From: Palsa-504 sp963756575
GTDB taxonomy: Bacteria > Actinomycetota > Actinomycetes > Streptosporangiales > Streptosporangiaceae
Direction: 5' to 3'
Length of the DNA stretch: 64,000 nt
Assembly: GCA_963756575.1 (NCBI GenBank)
Contig: CAVWOM010000004.1
Coordinates: forward strand, 13,608-77,607
Below, in pieces: positions 1 through 9,751 of this stretch (position 1 is the stretch's first letter; each line of letters begins with the position of its first letter). The notes beneath the pieces are model-generated. The model saw only the letters and a list, made by a program, of their open reading frames with translations. It was not told the DNA's origin and searched no databases. The position numbers and the translations under genes are program-made.

Positions 1-52
1 TGCCGGCCGACTGGCTCGCCGCAGCGCGGTAGCGCTCGGTGGTGCTGGTCAT
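1..52 (-). CDS. 5' end of an unidentified gene (partial)
   Basis: An ATG at 52 opens a frame running off the left edge of the window. Only 17 residues, beginning MTSTTERYRAA, are visible. No domain can be assigned. The start is supported only by the AT-rich, promoter-like stretch upstream and by the absence of a stop. Confidence 0.4.
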   Translation of the reverse strand, partial: MTSTTERYRAAASQSAG

Positions 53-463
53 ATAAGTACTCCCTCGTGAGGTCCGTATTCAGTAGTTCTGAACGCGTTA
101 TGCTAACTTTATCAAGCAGTGCTTACTAAGTCAAGCACACTCAACCGGCATAACGCCCGGGCGGACACCCGGAACAGAACCCTCACCCGCCGCAAGCCAC
201 CTCGCCCACTACCTGAGCCATGTCGGCCTAAACCCTTACTTGCCTGATCGTTCCCACCAGGCTCGTACCCCGGGTCCCGTAGACCTCATAAGCCCCAGGC
301 GTCCCGAGCCCGGCCGGTTACCGACCAGGTTGCTGTTCCATCGTCCCGGCGTGAGCCCAATGCCGCTGAGCTTGAGTTGATCATGAGCGTCATCCGGGCG
401 GCGGACGTCATGAACCCGGGCTTGCAGCGCGTCCGGACGCACTCGAAGCCCGGTTTCATGTCG
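53..463. other. intergenic, no convincing gene
   Basis: No convincing coding frame was found here. The first 90 bases are AT-rich compared with the surroundings and hold the interrupted palindrome aagca-g-tgctt (114-124), which is partly repeated just downstream as tcaagcac. It could be an operator for the leftward gene starting at 52; this is inference. Confidence 0.45.
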
Positions 464-1669
464 TCACGGCTGGCGCAGGGTCCGGAACGCGGCCCGCATC
501 TCGGCGCTGAACAGGTCCGGCTGCTCCCAGGCCGCGAAGTGGCCGCCCCGGTCGAGCTCGTTGAAGTAGAGCAGGTTGCCGGGGTAAGCCCGTTCGGCCC
601 AGCTGCGCGGGGCCTGGTAGAGCTCGTCGGGAAAGACGCTGATGGCGTACGGGATGGTGATGTTCTTGGCGTCGAAGAACTGCGCCTTGTTCTCCCAGTA
701 CAGGCGGGAGGCGGAGACCCCGGTGTTGGTCAGCCAGTAGAGCGTGATGTTGTCGAGGAGGTCGTTCCTGGTCAGGGCACCGGAGAAGGTTCCCGCCAGG
801 ACCTGCTGGACCAGCCCGGGCTGGCCGGTGCCGTCGCCGTGGTCGAGCATGAACGCGGCCAGGTCGATGGGGGAGTCGGCCAGCCCGTACAGCGTCTGCG
901 GCCGCGTCGACATGATCTGCGCGTAGGCCACATGCTTGGCGAAGAACGTGCTCAGCTGCGAGAACGCGCGCGCTTCGTCAGCCGACAAACCCGCCGGCGC
1001 CGGGTCGCCGCGCTGGACCGCCGTGTTGATCTCGGCCGGGGCGGTACCGGGCATGTTGGAGTGAATGCCGAGCAGCTCGGGCGCGGCCTGCTCGCCCATC
1101 GCCTGCGTGACGGCCGCGCCCCAGTCGCCGCCCTGCGCCACGAACCGGTTGTACCCGAGGCGCTTCATCAGCACGACCCAGGCCCGCGCGGTGCGGACGG
1201 GATCCCATCCGGTCGCGGTCGGCTTGGCCGAGAAACCGTGCCCAGGAAGCGAGGGAATGACCAGGTGGAACGCGTCCGCCGCGGTCGCGCCGTGCGCGGT
1301 GGGGTTGGTGAGCGGCTCGATGATCTTCAGCTGCTCGATGACCGAGCCGGGCCAGCCGTGCGTGACGATCAGCGGCAGCGCGTCCTCGTGGGCCGAACGG
1401 ACATGGATGAAGTGGATGTCCAGCCCGTCGATCTCGGTGGTGAAGTTCGGCCAGGCGTTCAGCGCCGTCTCGCACGCACGCCAGTCGTAGTCGGCCGCCC
1501 AGTAGCGGGCGAGGTCCGTCATCATGGCGAGCGGCACGCCTTGCGAATCATCGGTGACCGTCTCGCGCCCGGGCCATCTGGTCGCGCTGACGCGCCTGCG
1601 CAGCTCGGTGAGCTCCGCCTCGGGGAAACTGACCTTGAACGGGTGGATGGTGGTGTCGTCGGCCGGCAT
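464..1669 (-). CDS. epoxide hydrolase, EHN-domain alpha/beta hydrolase
   Basis: This 401-residue alpha/beta hydrolase has the N-terminal epoxide hydrolase (EHN) domain at about residues 7-110. The oxyanion-hole motif HGWPGS is at 104-109, the nucleophile is D182 in GGDWG, and the catalytic His is H377 in GGHFAAWE. The family opens epoxides to diols by a covalent ester mechanism. No signal peptide is seen, so the enzyme is cytoplasmic. A GGAGA ribosome-binding site sits 3 bases before the ATG. It is monocistronic and divergent from the thioesterase gene. The physiological substrate cannot be told from sequence. Confidence 0.88.
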   Translation of the reverse strand: MPADDTTIHPFKVSFPEAELTELRRRVSATRWPGRETVTDDSQGVPLAMMTDLARYWAADYDWRACETALNAWPNFTTEIDGLDIHFIHVRSAHEDALPLIVTHGWPGSVIEQLKIIEPLTNPTAHGATAADAFHLVIPSLPGHGFSAKPTATGWDPVRTARAWVVLMKRLGYNRFVAQGGDWGAAVTQAMGEQAAPELLGIHSNMPGTAPAEINTAVQRGDPAPAGLSADEARAFSQLSTFFAKHVAYAQIMSTRPQTLYGLADSPIDLAAFMLDHGDGTGQPGLVQQVLAGTFSGALTRNDLLDNITLYWLTNTGVSASRLYWENKAQFFDAKNITIPYAISVFPDELYQAPRSWAERAYPGNLLYFNELDRGGHFAAWEQPDLFSAEMRAAFRTLRQP

Positions 1670-1851
1670 GGTGTCTCCTAACCAGGTTCGGTGCCGCTAT
1701 CAGCGTCGCGCGCCCGGGCGGTACGTCGCCCCCGTGAAGACACCGGTCCCCACCCTGGCCTGGCCGGTGCCTCCCGGGACCGATCACCGGGGCCGCCGGT
1801 CCCCGGGAGATGATGAGTAGAGCCGAATGGGCTGTGGCCGCGGGAGGTTCT

Positions 1852-2529
1852 GTGGGTGACGTAGTGCCGGATAAGCTGCACGACCGCCGGGAGGCGGTGG
1901 CCGAGCTAGGCGCCGAGCTGCGGACGCTGACCGATCTCCTGGTCCGTACCGAGGCCGGCGCCGGCGTGCTCCGCGACGCCGCGCGGCGCCTGCGCGAGGT
2001 GGCCCCGGCCCTGCGCGAGCGCATCCGGGACGTGGCCGAGCCGGCCTCGGTGGACGACCTGATGGGCGGGATCCGGATGTTCAACCCGGTGATCGGGGCG
2101 GGTAACCCGATCGCGCCGCCGCTGCGGATCGAGATCGGCCCGAATGGCGCCGAGGGGTGGTGCACACTCGGCCAGGCCTACGAGGGGCCGCCCATGTACG
2201 GCCACGGCGGCGTGAGCGCGATGCTGATCGACCAGCTTCTCGGTCACGCCGCCGCGGCGTCCGGCCACCCGGGCGTGACCACGCACCTGTCCGTCCGGTA
2301 CCGGCGCCCGGTGCCGCTGGATGTCCCGCTGCGGGTCTGGGGCCGCGTGATCGACGTCGAAGGACGGCGCGTCTCGGCCGTCGGCGGCCTCACCACCGCC
2401 GCCGAACCCGATGTTCCCCTCGTCGAAGCGCAGGCTCGGTTCGCCCGGCTCCGCCTCGATCAAGCCGGGCGCTTGTTCGGCCGGCTGGCCAGCCCGGACG
2501 CCGCCAACCCCGACGTGGCGCACGACTGA
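1852..2529 (+). CDS. PaaI-like hotdog thioesterase
   Basis: The C-terminal half carries the hotdog signature of PaaI/acyl-CoA thioesterases (GPPMYGHGGVSAMLIDQL, then THLSVRYRRPVPLD). Such enzymes hydrolyse acyl-CoA thioesters in the cytoplasm. The first roughly 70 residues are an Arg/Glu-rich helical extension. I chose the GTG at 1852 (225 residues) because GGGAGG ends 4 bases before it. ATGs at 1810 and 1813 give a longer product but have worse ribosome-binding-site spacing. The 3' end overlaps the convergent small gene at 2460. The acyl substrate is unknown. Confidence 0.8.
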   Translation: MGDVVPDKLHDRREAVAELGAELRTLTDLLVRTEAGAGVLRDAARRLREVAPALRERIRDVAEPASVDDLMGGIRMFNPVIGAGNPIAPPLRIEIGPNGAEGWCTLGQAYEGPPMYGHGGVSAMLIDQLLGHAAAASGHPGVTTHLSVRYRRPVPLDVPLRVWGRVIDVEGRRVSAVGGLTTAAEPDVPLVEAQARFARLRLDQAGRLFGRLASPDAANPDVAHD

Positions 2530-2918
2530 CCAAGCCGGGCCGGCCCCGCGGATCCGGCCGTTAAAAGGCTGATCCAGCCGGTGACGATGGGAGCCTGGTC
2601 CGAGCCGAGCCGGCACCGCAGGCTGATCTGGCCGAAAGGGACTTCCTCGGCGCTGAACCGGCCCAGCGGGTCGGCGTCCACGGTGATCACGCCGTGGCCG
2701 TGCCTGACGTCCACCACGGCCGACTGCCGGGGGACCAGCTGGCCGATCAGCCGCCGGTAGTCCCCGCTGCCGGTGATCTCGAGCTCGATGGTCAGGCCGC
2801 TGGCCCGGAAGGACAGCTGCCTCCACTCCGGGCCGCCCCGCACCGCCGAGCCGGGCGGGACCTCCGACGATAGGGCTTGGGGGTCAAGTTCGGCCGACCC
2901 GGCGTCGTGATGATTCAC
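2460..2918 (-). CDS. small protein beside the subtilase/CHAT module
   Basis: A protein of 152 residues starting at a GTG preceded by GGAAGGA (8-base spacing). The middle is a compact beta-rich segment (WRQLSFRASGLTIELEITG) after a disordered, acidic N-terminus. No catalytic motif or membrane segment is seen. The reading frame runs 70 bases into the convergent thioesterase gene. It lies just downstream of the subtilase in the same direction, so a functional link to the subtilase/CHAT pair is plausible but inferred. I do not recognise the family by name. Confidence 0.6.
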   Translation of the reverse strand: MNHHDAGSAELDPQALSSEVPPGSAVRGGPEWRQLSFRASGLTIELEITGSGDYRRLIGQLVPRQSAVVDVRHGHGVITVDADPLGRFSAEEVPFGQISLRCRLGSDQAPIVTGWISLLTAGSAGPARLGQSCATSGLAASGLASRPNKRPA

Positions 2919-3066
2919 GCTTGTGTTCCTTCCCGTTACTGACCGGTGCGGAACCGGAAGCCCCACCCTGTCCGCGCATAAGTACTCTACATTGCACGAC
3001 CATAGCCGACCACATTCTTCAGCCCTCGAGCGCCAATTCGAGCACGGCCATCCAAGCCGCTGGCCG

Positions 3067-4344
3067 CTAGCCTCCGGATCGCCAGCCGCCCAGCCGCAAG
3101 CCCCCGTTCCCGGCCACGGGCCCCACCCCGGGCAACGCCTGGGCGCGGGCCGCGGCCAGCACCGCGTCCGCCGCCCGGCGGCCGTTCTCGCCGGTCCGCG
3201 ACATCCGCGCCGCGATCAGCCCCGTCACCACCGGGGTGGCGAACGAGGTCCCGCTCCAGCCGGCCATGCCCCAGAACTCCCGGCGCATACCGGTCCGCGG
3301 CGGCTCGTGGTAGAGGTAGCTGCCGCGCGCGTAGGCGTTGATGAGCCGCTCGCCGGGGGCGTACACGTCGACCCACGGCCCGTAGCCGCTGAAGTAAGCG
3401 CGGCCGCGCAGGTCGGCGGACAGCGCCCCGACTGAGACCACGCCGGGCAGCGCGGCGGGCCAGAACGGCCGCCGGCTGCTGTTGTTCCCGGCCGCGGCGA
3501 CCAGCACGGTGCCCTTGTGCTTGCGGTATCGCTCCCAGAACATCTCGAACGACAGGAGGGGCCGGTCGCCCCGGGTCGTCCCGCCCGCCGACAGGCTGAT
3601 GATGTCCGGGCCGAGGCCGAGCGCGGTGTCCAGGTGGCGGACGATCTCGGTCTCCAGCGCCGCCCCGGCCAGGTCGAGCACCTTGGTCACGTGCACCGCG
3701 GCATCCGGCGCGAAGCAGCGGGCCACCCCGGCGACGAAGGTGCCGTGCCCGGCGTACGGCGGGATCTCCACCGTGCCGTCGGCCGCCGCGGGCAGCTTCT
3801 CCTCCTGGCCGGTCACCCCGGCCAGCCACCGGTGCGAGTCCGCGTCCGCCAGCAGGCCGGTGTCGACCACGTGGACCGACACCCCCGAGCCGGCCGCGGG
3901 CCCCAGGCTGGGCAGCGGCGCGGCGTCGGCGGGCACCGCCTCGGGCTCGGTGGCCGGGCACAGGTGGACGGGGGAGACGGAAAGCACGTGGTTCGGGGTG
4001 GCCGTGCCCGCACCGACCGCGGCGTCGACCGCGGCCAGCGCCTCGGTGACCGTAGCCAGCCGCGCGCCCGCCAGCGAGTAGTGCGTGACCCCGCCGGCCA
4101 GCCCGTCCCGCACCTCGCCCCCGCCGACGACCGAACGTACCCGGTCCACGTACCCGTCCCTGACCAGCAGCGCTCCCTCCTCGTAGAGGTGGTCCACCTC
4201 GCCCCCGGACAGGTGCACGCCGATGGTGACGCCGGCCGCCGCGTACGCGTCGAGCACGAGCCGGACCTGAGCCGAGGCCCGGCTGTACGGCCACTTGCGA
4301 TCGGCCCCATCCCGCGAGTCTTCCCCGTTAGAAACACTGCCCAC
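3067..4344 (-). CDS. S8 family serine peptidase (subtilase), cytoplasmic
   Basis: A 425-residue subtilisin-like protease with the complete triad: D161 (VVDTG), H200 (AGHGTFVAG) and S367 (SGTSFATP), and the oxyanion Asn in AAGNN. About 150 residues precede the catalytic domain. There is no signal peptide or membrane anchor, unusual for a secreted-type subtilase and suggesting intracellular action. It is divergent from the CHAT/TPR gene with only 65 bases between them, so the two may share control. Cytoplasmic subtilase plus CHAT pairs suggest a protease-based conflict or regulated-proteolysis module (inference). Confidence 0.85.
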   Translation of the reverse strand: MGSVSNGEDSRDGADRKWPYSRASAQVRLVLDAYAAAGVTIGVHLSGGEVDHLYEEGALLVRDGYVDRVRSVVGGGEVRDGLAGGVTHYSLAGARLATVTEALAAVDAAVGAGTATPNHVLSVSPVHLCPATEPEAVPADAAPLPSLGPAAGSGVSVHVVDTGLLADADSHRWLAGVTGQEEKLPAAADGTVEIPPYAGHGTFVAGVARCFAPDAAVHVTKVLDLAGAALETEIVRHLDTALGLGPDIISLSAGGTTRGDRPLLSFEMFWERYRKHKGTVLVAAAGNNSSRRPFWPAALPGVVSVGALSADLRGRAYFSGYGPWVDVYAPGERLINAYARGSYLYHEPPRTGMRREFWGMAGWSGTSFATPVVTGLIAARMSRTGENGRRAADAVLAAARAQALPGVGPVAGNGGLRLGGWRSGG

Positions 4345-4409
4345 AGCAGAACCCCCCGACGGCGACCACGATCTACGATCCAGTCAGGGAACGGAGATAA
4401 CGCAAAGCT

Positions 4410-7122
4410 ATGACGCGGACGGCAGAAGTAACCGCCGGGCTGATCCCGATGACCGGCGTCAGCCCGCGGGCCGCCCTGGCCGCGGCCCGCGCCCTGCTGG
4501 CCGCCGGGCCCGGCCCGCGCGACGCGTCGATCGCCCACCAGGCCGCGGGGATCGTGCTGCGCGACTTCGGCGACGTGCGCGCCGCGATCGCCGAGTTCCG
4601 GCTGGCGGCCCGGCTGGCCCGGGCCGCCGCGGACCCGGAGCGCGAGGCGGACGTGCTCACCTCCCTGGGCACCGCGCTGGTGATGGCCGGCCAGACCGGA
4701 GCCGGGCTGGCCGCTCTCGACGCGGCCGTGACGGCCAGCGAGCAGGCGGCCACCGAGCAGGCGGCCAGCGAGCGGGCAGGCAGCGCGCCAGCGGGCAGCC
4801 CGGCCGCGCTCGGCCGCGTCCTGGTCCGCCGGGGCGGCTCGCTGCACATCGCCGGACGGTACGGGCCGGCCCGGGCCGACCTGCGCCGGGCGATCGCGCT
4901 GACCAGCCAGGCCGGGGAGGTGATCTGGGAGGCCCGCGCCCGCACCGCGGCCGCGCTGACCGACCTGGCCGCCGGGGCCACCGCCCGGGCCGAGGCCGGC
5001 CTCACCGCGGCCGAGGCCCTGTTCGCCGGGACCGGCCAGGAGCTGGAGATCGCCTACGCCCGGCACAACCGGGCCCTGGTCGCGTTCGCCCGCGGTGACC
5101 TGCCCGGCGCGCTGCGCCAGCTCGACGACGCGGACGCCCGCTACGCCGCGCTCGGCGTCACCGTGCCGGACGCTGCCCTGGACCGCGGCGCCGTGCTGCT
5201 CGCCGCGGGCCTGCCCGCGGACGCCCTGGCCGCCGTCGAGGCGGCCCTGACCCATCCCGTCGCTCCGGCCAAACGGGCCGAGCTGCTGCTGGCCGCCGCC
5301 CGGACCGCGCTGGCCGTCGGCCGCTATGACATTTCCGCCGAACGGGGTTCGCTGTCACGCCAGATGTTCCGCCTCCAGCATCGCGAACGATGGCGCACCC
5401 ACGCCGCCCTCGTGGTTCTCCAGGCTCGTTTCCTCGCCGGCCAGCCGCCCGGCCGGCTGCTGCCCGAAGCCAGGCGCACCGCCGCCCGCCTGAACGAGCT
5501 GCGCTCCGACGAAGCCCCGGACGCCTGGCTGCTGGCCGGCCGGATCGCCCTGGCCGCAGCGGCCGGCCGCCCCTCCGGGCCGCGCCCCGGCCGCCTCGCC
5601 GAAGCGGACCGGTTGCTCGCCTGCGCCGCCCTGGCCGCGCGCCGGCGTGTCCCGGCGTTCGCCCGCGCGGCGGGCACACTCGCCGAGGCGCTCCGAGCGG
5701 AGGCCCTGCTCACCGAGGACGGCGCGGACCAGCGGCGACTGCTGGCCGCCTGCCGGCGCGGGTTTGGCCTGCTCGAGGGGCACCTGGCCACGCTCGGCGC
5801 GGCCGAGTTGCGGGCCCACGCCACCGCGCACGGCGCCGAGCTGGCCGGGCTGGCGCAGCGGGCCGCCCTGCGCTCCGGGCGTCCGCGCCTGCTGCTCACC
5901 TGGAGCGAGCGCTGGCGCGCCGTCGCCCTGCGGGCTTCGGTCCGTTCCGCGGAACACCGGCCCGCCGACGCCGCTGATCTCGCGGCCCTGCGCGACGTCG
6001 CGGTCCGGCTGGAGCGGGCCGAACCCGGCGGCTTCCCCGCCGCGGTGCTGCACCGCGAGCGGCTGCGGCTCGAGGCCGCCGTGCGGGCCCGCACGTTGCG
6101 GTCCGCGCCGGGGCCGCCCGGCGCGGACGCGGTTCCCTTCGACGTAGGCGCCCTGCTCGACGCGCTCGGCCCGGCCCGGCTGCTCGAGCTGGTCGTGGTC
6201 GACGGCGACCTGCACGTGCTGGTGTGCGGCGGCGGCCGGGTCCGCCGCCTCGCGGCGGGCGCCGCGGCGCAGGCCGCCCGCGAGGTCGACTTCGCCCGGT
6301 TCGGGCTCAGCCGGATCGCCCGCGGCCAGCTGGCCGAGCCCGCCGGCCAGGCCCTGGCCGTCCTGGGGGAGGCCGCCCGCGGGCTCGACGCGCTGCTGCT
6401 CGGCGCGGCCCGCGACCACCTGGGGGACGGGCCGGTGATCGTGGTGCCGCCGGGGCGGCTGAACGCCGTGCCGTGGTCGCTGCTGCCCTCGCTGTCCGGC
6501 CGCGCGGTGTCCGTCGCCCCGTCCGCACGCAGCTGGCTGCGGGCGCGTCAGGCCACCCCGTTCGGCCCGGAAAAGGTCGTCCTGGTCTGCGGGCCCGGCC
6601 TGGACGCGGCCCGCGCCGAAGTCGGGACCCTGGCCGCGCGGTACGGACGGGCCACCGTGCTGGCGGGCCGGGACGCGAGCACGGCGCGGGTGCTCGGTGC
6701 CATCGACGGCGCGCACCTGGCGCACATCGCCGCGCACGGGGTGTTCCGGGCCGACAGCCCGATGTTCTCCTCGCTGCGGATGGCCGACGGCCCGATGACC
6801 GTGTACGACGTCGAGCGGCTCGGCCGCGCGCCGTTCCGGCTCATCCTGCCCAGCTGCGAGTCCGGCCTGGCTCGCCCCGGCCGGCGCCGACGAGCTGCTC
6901 GGCCTGGCCAGCGCGCTGCTGCCGCTCGGCACGGCGGGCATCGTGGCCAGCGTGGCCCAGGTCGGCGACCGTGCCGCCGCGCCGCTCATGCTGGCCCTGC
7001 ACCGGCGCCTGCGGGGTGACGCCAGCCTGGCCGCCGCGCTGCGGGACGCCCAGGCCGACGTCGGCACCGATGACCCGGAGCTGGCCGCGGCCGGCTGGTC
7101 GTTCATCGCGCTCGGCGCGTGA
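4410..7122 (+). pseudogene. TPR-CHAT caspase-like protease, frameshifted near 3' end
   Basis: About 530 residues of TPR-like helical repeats are followed by a CHAT (caspase HetF-associated) domain. The catalytic dyad is present: His in AHIAAHGVF and Cys in LPSCESG. Immediately after the Cys the frame shifts: removing one base at about 6873 continues the domain in the other frame (APAGADELLGLASALLPLG) to a natural stop at 7120-7122. As read, the shifted frame ends at 7019 in an Arg/Ala-rich tail. The gene is therefore either a recent pseudogene, a programmed shift or a sequencing error. The start at 4410 has GGAGA 12 bases upstream; 4449 is an alternative. Confidence 0.8.
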
Positions 7123-8158
7123 CTACCCCTTCCCAGGGGCGCAGGACATCCGGCGGCGCCTCCGCGGCCGGGCCCGATCGCAGCAGCACCTCGCCCGCGG
7201 GCATCGCGGCCGGCTGACCGCTGAAGTTCGCCGTCACCACCAGCGGACCGGCCCGGTACGCCCACCGGCCGCCGTCCACCGCCAGGTTCTCGAACTCGGC
7301 CAGGCGGCCGCCGTGCTCGGCCTGGCGCAGCACGAGCAGCTTCCGGACCAGCGAGAGCACCGAATCCGGGTCGTCCCGCTGGTCCGCCACCGTCGCGGCC
7401 GGCGGGTCCGCCATCGGCAGCCACGGCGTCACGCCCGCCGCGGTGAAGCCGCCGCCGGGGGAGCCGTCCCACGGCATCGGGGTCCTGGCCCGGTCCCGGT
7501 CGGCGCCCGCGGCCACGTCCAGCGTCGCGTTGTCCCGGCGCAGCGCGACCGGCACCTCGACGTCGGTCATGCCGATCTCGTCGCCGTAGTAGAGCACGCT
7601 GGTGCCGGGCAGGGTGGCCAGGACCAGCAGCGCGAGCCTGGCCTTGCGCACGTCGCCGCCGCACCAGCGGCTGGGGAACCGGCCCAGGTCGTGGTTGGAG
7701 CCCATCCACACCGGGCACGCGCCGGGCGGCAGCGCGGCCAGCGTGTCCTCGACGATCCGGGCCAGCTGGACCGGGTCGAAGGACGCGAAGGCGAACGGGA
7801 AGTTGAAGCCGAGCTGCAGCTCGTCGTGGTTGCCGTAGTAGGCGGCCAGCCGCTCCGGGTCGGGGACCCAGGTCTCGCCGAGCAGCAGCCGGGCGGGGGA
7901 GTAGGTCTCCGCGATCTTGCGCCAGTCCCGGTAGACGCCGTGCGTCTCCGGGCGGTTGGTGTTGTACACGAAGCGCAGGCCGAAGGCGCCGTCCATCGGG
8001 CCGCCGTCGCCCAGCGGCGGGTTGTCGCGCAGCTCCGCGTCCTTGTACAGGCCGGGCGCCACGTCGATCCGGAACCCGGCCACGCCGCGGTCGAACCAGA
8101 ACTCCAGGATGCGGCGGAACTCGTCGTGGACCGCGGGCTCCCACCAGTTCAGGTCCGG
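7103..8158 (-). pseudogene. GH13 alpha-glucosidase, C-terminal part (split by element)
   Basis: This is the 3' two-thirds of a GH13 alpha-glucosidase/oligo-1,6-glucosidase gene. It begins mid-protein at PDLNWWEPAV and contains the nucleophile Asp (GFRIDVAP), the acid/base Glu (LLLGETWV) and the transition-state Asp (SNHDLGR), so all three catalytic residues lie in this half. It has lost its start and first 172 codons, which lie at 26357-26872. Joining the halves across the shared GC gives 524 codons in frame. Unless the element excises, no active enzyme is made. The stop overlaps the convergent CHAT gene end. Confidence 0.93.
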
Positions 8159-8185
8159 CCGAGTAGGGGTTTAATTTACTATGTC
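8151..8185. other. left attachment site (host/element hybrid)
   Basis: Host GH13 sequence runs to the GC at 8158-8159 and the element begins after it. An AT-rich arm ends in ctatgtc (8179-8185). The right end, read on the opposite strand into the element, has the same heptamer in a similar context. The arms lie at unequal distances from the GC core (19 versus 10 bases), which I cannot explain. Confidence 0.7.
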
Positions 8186-8475
8186 TTAAGCGGATGGTCC
8201 GTTTCCCAGGCGGATGCGGCTGCGATGGCCAGCCAGCACAGGTCTTCGCTGCTCATCAGGGGCGCGATGTCCGCGACGGCCCGAATGTGGATCTTGATCC
8301 GCTTCCGCTCGGCATGGAAACCACCGGGCCGATGCTCCCACCGGGCCTCAATCTCGGCCATCCGGTCGGCTGCTTCCAGTCGCTGGTCGTACCGCTCGCC
8401 TGACTGGCCCTCGCCGGCCATGTAAGCCTTGTTCGCCTCATCCCAGTCGATGATGTCACCGATGATGTCATGCAC
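8179..8475 (-). CDS. element protein of unknown function, 98 aa
   Basis: The last gene of the leftward array, ending about 20 bases from the left attachment core. The GTG start overlaps the stop of the upstream gene by 8 bases (GTGCATGA), implying translational coupling. The protein is charged and helical (WDEANKAYMAGEGQSGERYD, later FHAERKRIKIHIRAVADI). No motif is recognised. Its position beside the attachment site would suit a recombination-directionality factor or late accessory gene, but nothing in the sequence proves this. Confidence 0.6.
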   Translation of the reverse strand: MHDIIGDIIDWDEANKAYMAGEGQSGERYDQRLEAADRMAEIEARWEHRPGGFHAERKRIKIHIRAVADIAPLMSSEDLCWLAIAAASAWETDHPLKT

Positions 8476-8845
8476 TGGCCGGCCTCTCCGCCTGGCGGGC
8501 GGTGGCCTCGGCTTCCCGCTTCGCGCGGTCCACCGCGAGCACGCGGTCGAACCGGTCGGGGTCGGTGGCGTACTCGCGGACCTGGGTCCGCTCGGCGGCC
8601 TGGCGGGTGGGGTGCCCGCAGGACAGCCCACGCGGCCCCCACGAAGCCCACGACTCGCCGGGCAGGCCGCCGTCGTTCCATCCCCAGCCCGGGGTGACGG
8701 CCGGGTTGTAGGAGTACCAGTACGTGTCGCCGATCCGCTGCCCGTCGACGACGATCAGGAACTCGTCGGGGGCGCACCGCTTGCTGCCGTGCGGGCTGTC
8801 CGCGCCCTCGTAGCGGGGCTCGCGGCTCACCTCGAACGTTCTCAC
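8468..8845 (-). CDS. element protein of unknown function, 125 aa
   Basis: A GTG start overlaps the stop of the upstream gene by 4 bases. The N-terminal two-thirds is aromatic and Gly-rich (YWYSYNPAVTPGWGWNDGG), and the C-terminus is a charged helix rich in Arg, Glu and Ala. It contains two cysteines. No known domain is recognised. It is part of a three-gene coupled set, 9132 down to 8179. Confidence 0.6.
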   Translation of the reverse strand: MRTFEVSREPRYEGADSPHGSKRCAPDEFLIVVDGQRIGDTYWYSYNPAVTPGWGWNDGGLPGESWASWGPRGLSCGHPTRQAAERTQVREYATDPDRFDRVLAVDRAKREAEATARQAERPASA

Positions 8846-9132
8846 CGTCCCGGCCCCTCCATGTCCACTACCAGCTCGACACGGGAGCCGTGGCAGCGAA
8901 CGCCGATGATGTCCAGCTCGCGCCCGTACACATCGACAACGGCGGCCCGGTCCTCGTCGGCGCCGCAGCCTTCCAAGGACATGACGATGCCCTCGACCGT
9001 GATCTCCTCGGGCGGCCAGTCAGACATGTCCCAGTCGCGCCCGGTGATCCGGATCTTCTTCAGTGCGGCTTCCTCAGTTCTTCCGGCTGGACTGGAGGTC
9101 GATGCCGGCTGCTGCTCGGTCGGTTCTTCCAT
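8842..9132 (-). CDS. element protein of unknown function, 96 aa
   Basis: The ATG at 9132 has GGAAGG at good spacing. After a disordered, Gln/Ser-rich N-terminus the protein forms a small beta-rich unit (ITVEGIVMSLEGCGADEDRA then VVDVYGRELDIIGVRCHG). No catalytic motif is seen. It is the first of three overlapping genes reaching the left attachment site. Confidence 0.6.
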   Translation of the reverse strand: MEEPTEQQPASTSSPAGRTEEAALKKIRITGRDWDMSDWPPEEITVEGIVMSLEGCGADEDRAAVVDVYGRELDIIGVRCHGSRVELVVDMEGPGR

Positions 9133-9505
9133 GGCGTTACCCTTCCTGCGTCTGCGGAGAGGCAGGACCCCCGGATCGCCCCGCGCCGGGATGGGGGGCA
9201 TCGGTCCGAGGGTCCTGCGTCTGACGTGAAGCTTCCTGGCCTGTGGTGATGGGGGTATTTAGTTGCGGCGTAGCGCGTTCCCCCGGCCATCTGGAAGCCT
9301 CGCGAATTCGAGATGCGAGGCTCCCGGCCGGGCCTGGCTTTCCTCTGGAGGTCACAGGCAACGCAGGAATTGCCCGGATGCCATCACGGCAGGCAGCGCG
9401 GCCGGGAGTCCCCGCACGTCCCCGGCGTTCCTGACGGCTTCCCCTGTCGCAGGAAGGCGAGGGATTTACCTTTTTCAGTTGTGGCCGTTCGGATTCTCGC
9501 TCCCG
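9133..9505. other. intergenic leader with inverted repeat
   Basis: No gene was found. On the leftward reading this is the leader of the 9132 gene. It contains the inverted repeat agcctcgc (9299-9306) / gcgaggct (9315-9322), and the 14-mer gcgaggctcccggc at 9315-9328, which recurs at 14611-14624 upstream of another gene of the same array. Confidence 0.45.
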
Positions 9506-9658
9506 CTATTCCCTTCTGAGTGGCGCGTAGCTCCGAAGCTCGCCCGGACTGGTCCCATTACGCTCACCGCGCACTTGACCAGAACGGCGCCCTGTCTCAG
9601 ACCGCAAGGCAGGGGCCACGCCTGATGTTCCGGATATGGTAGTGGTGGGTGCCGTCAT
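9506..9658 (-). CDS. possible small protein, 50 aa
   Basis: An ATG at 9658 with GAGGG 6-7 bases upstream opens a 50-codon frame with a Thr/Ser-rich start (MTAPTTTISGTSG) and a basic, polar remainder. No domain is seen. It follows the 9752 gene in the same direction after about 90 bases. It could be a chance frame. Confidence 0.3.
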   Translation of the reverse strand: MTAPTTTISGTSGVAPALRSETGRRSGQVRGERNGTSPGELRSYAPLRRE

Positions 9659-9751
9659 ATTGCCCTCTTGGTGCCATTGATGGTTCTTGCCATCGGCGCG
9701 GCGGGCTCTCATACGGGCCGCGTCACACAACGTCGTGACGGCGCTGTGCGT

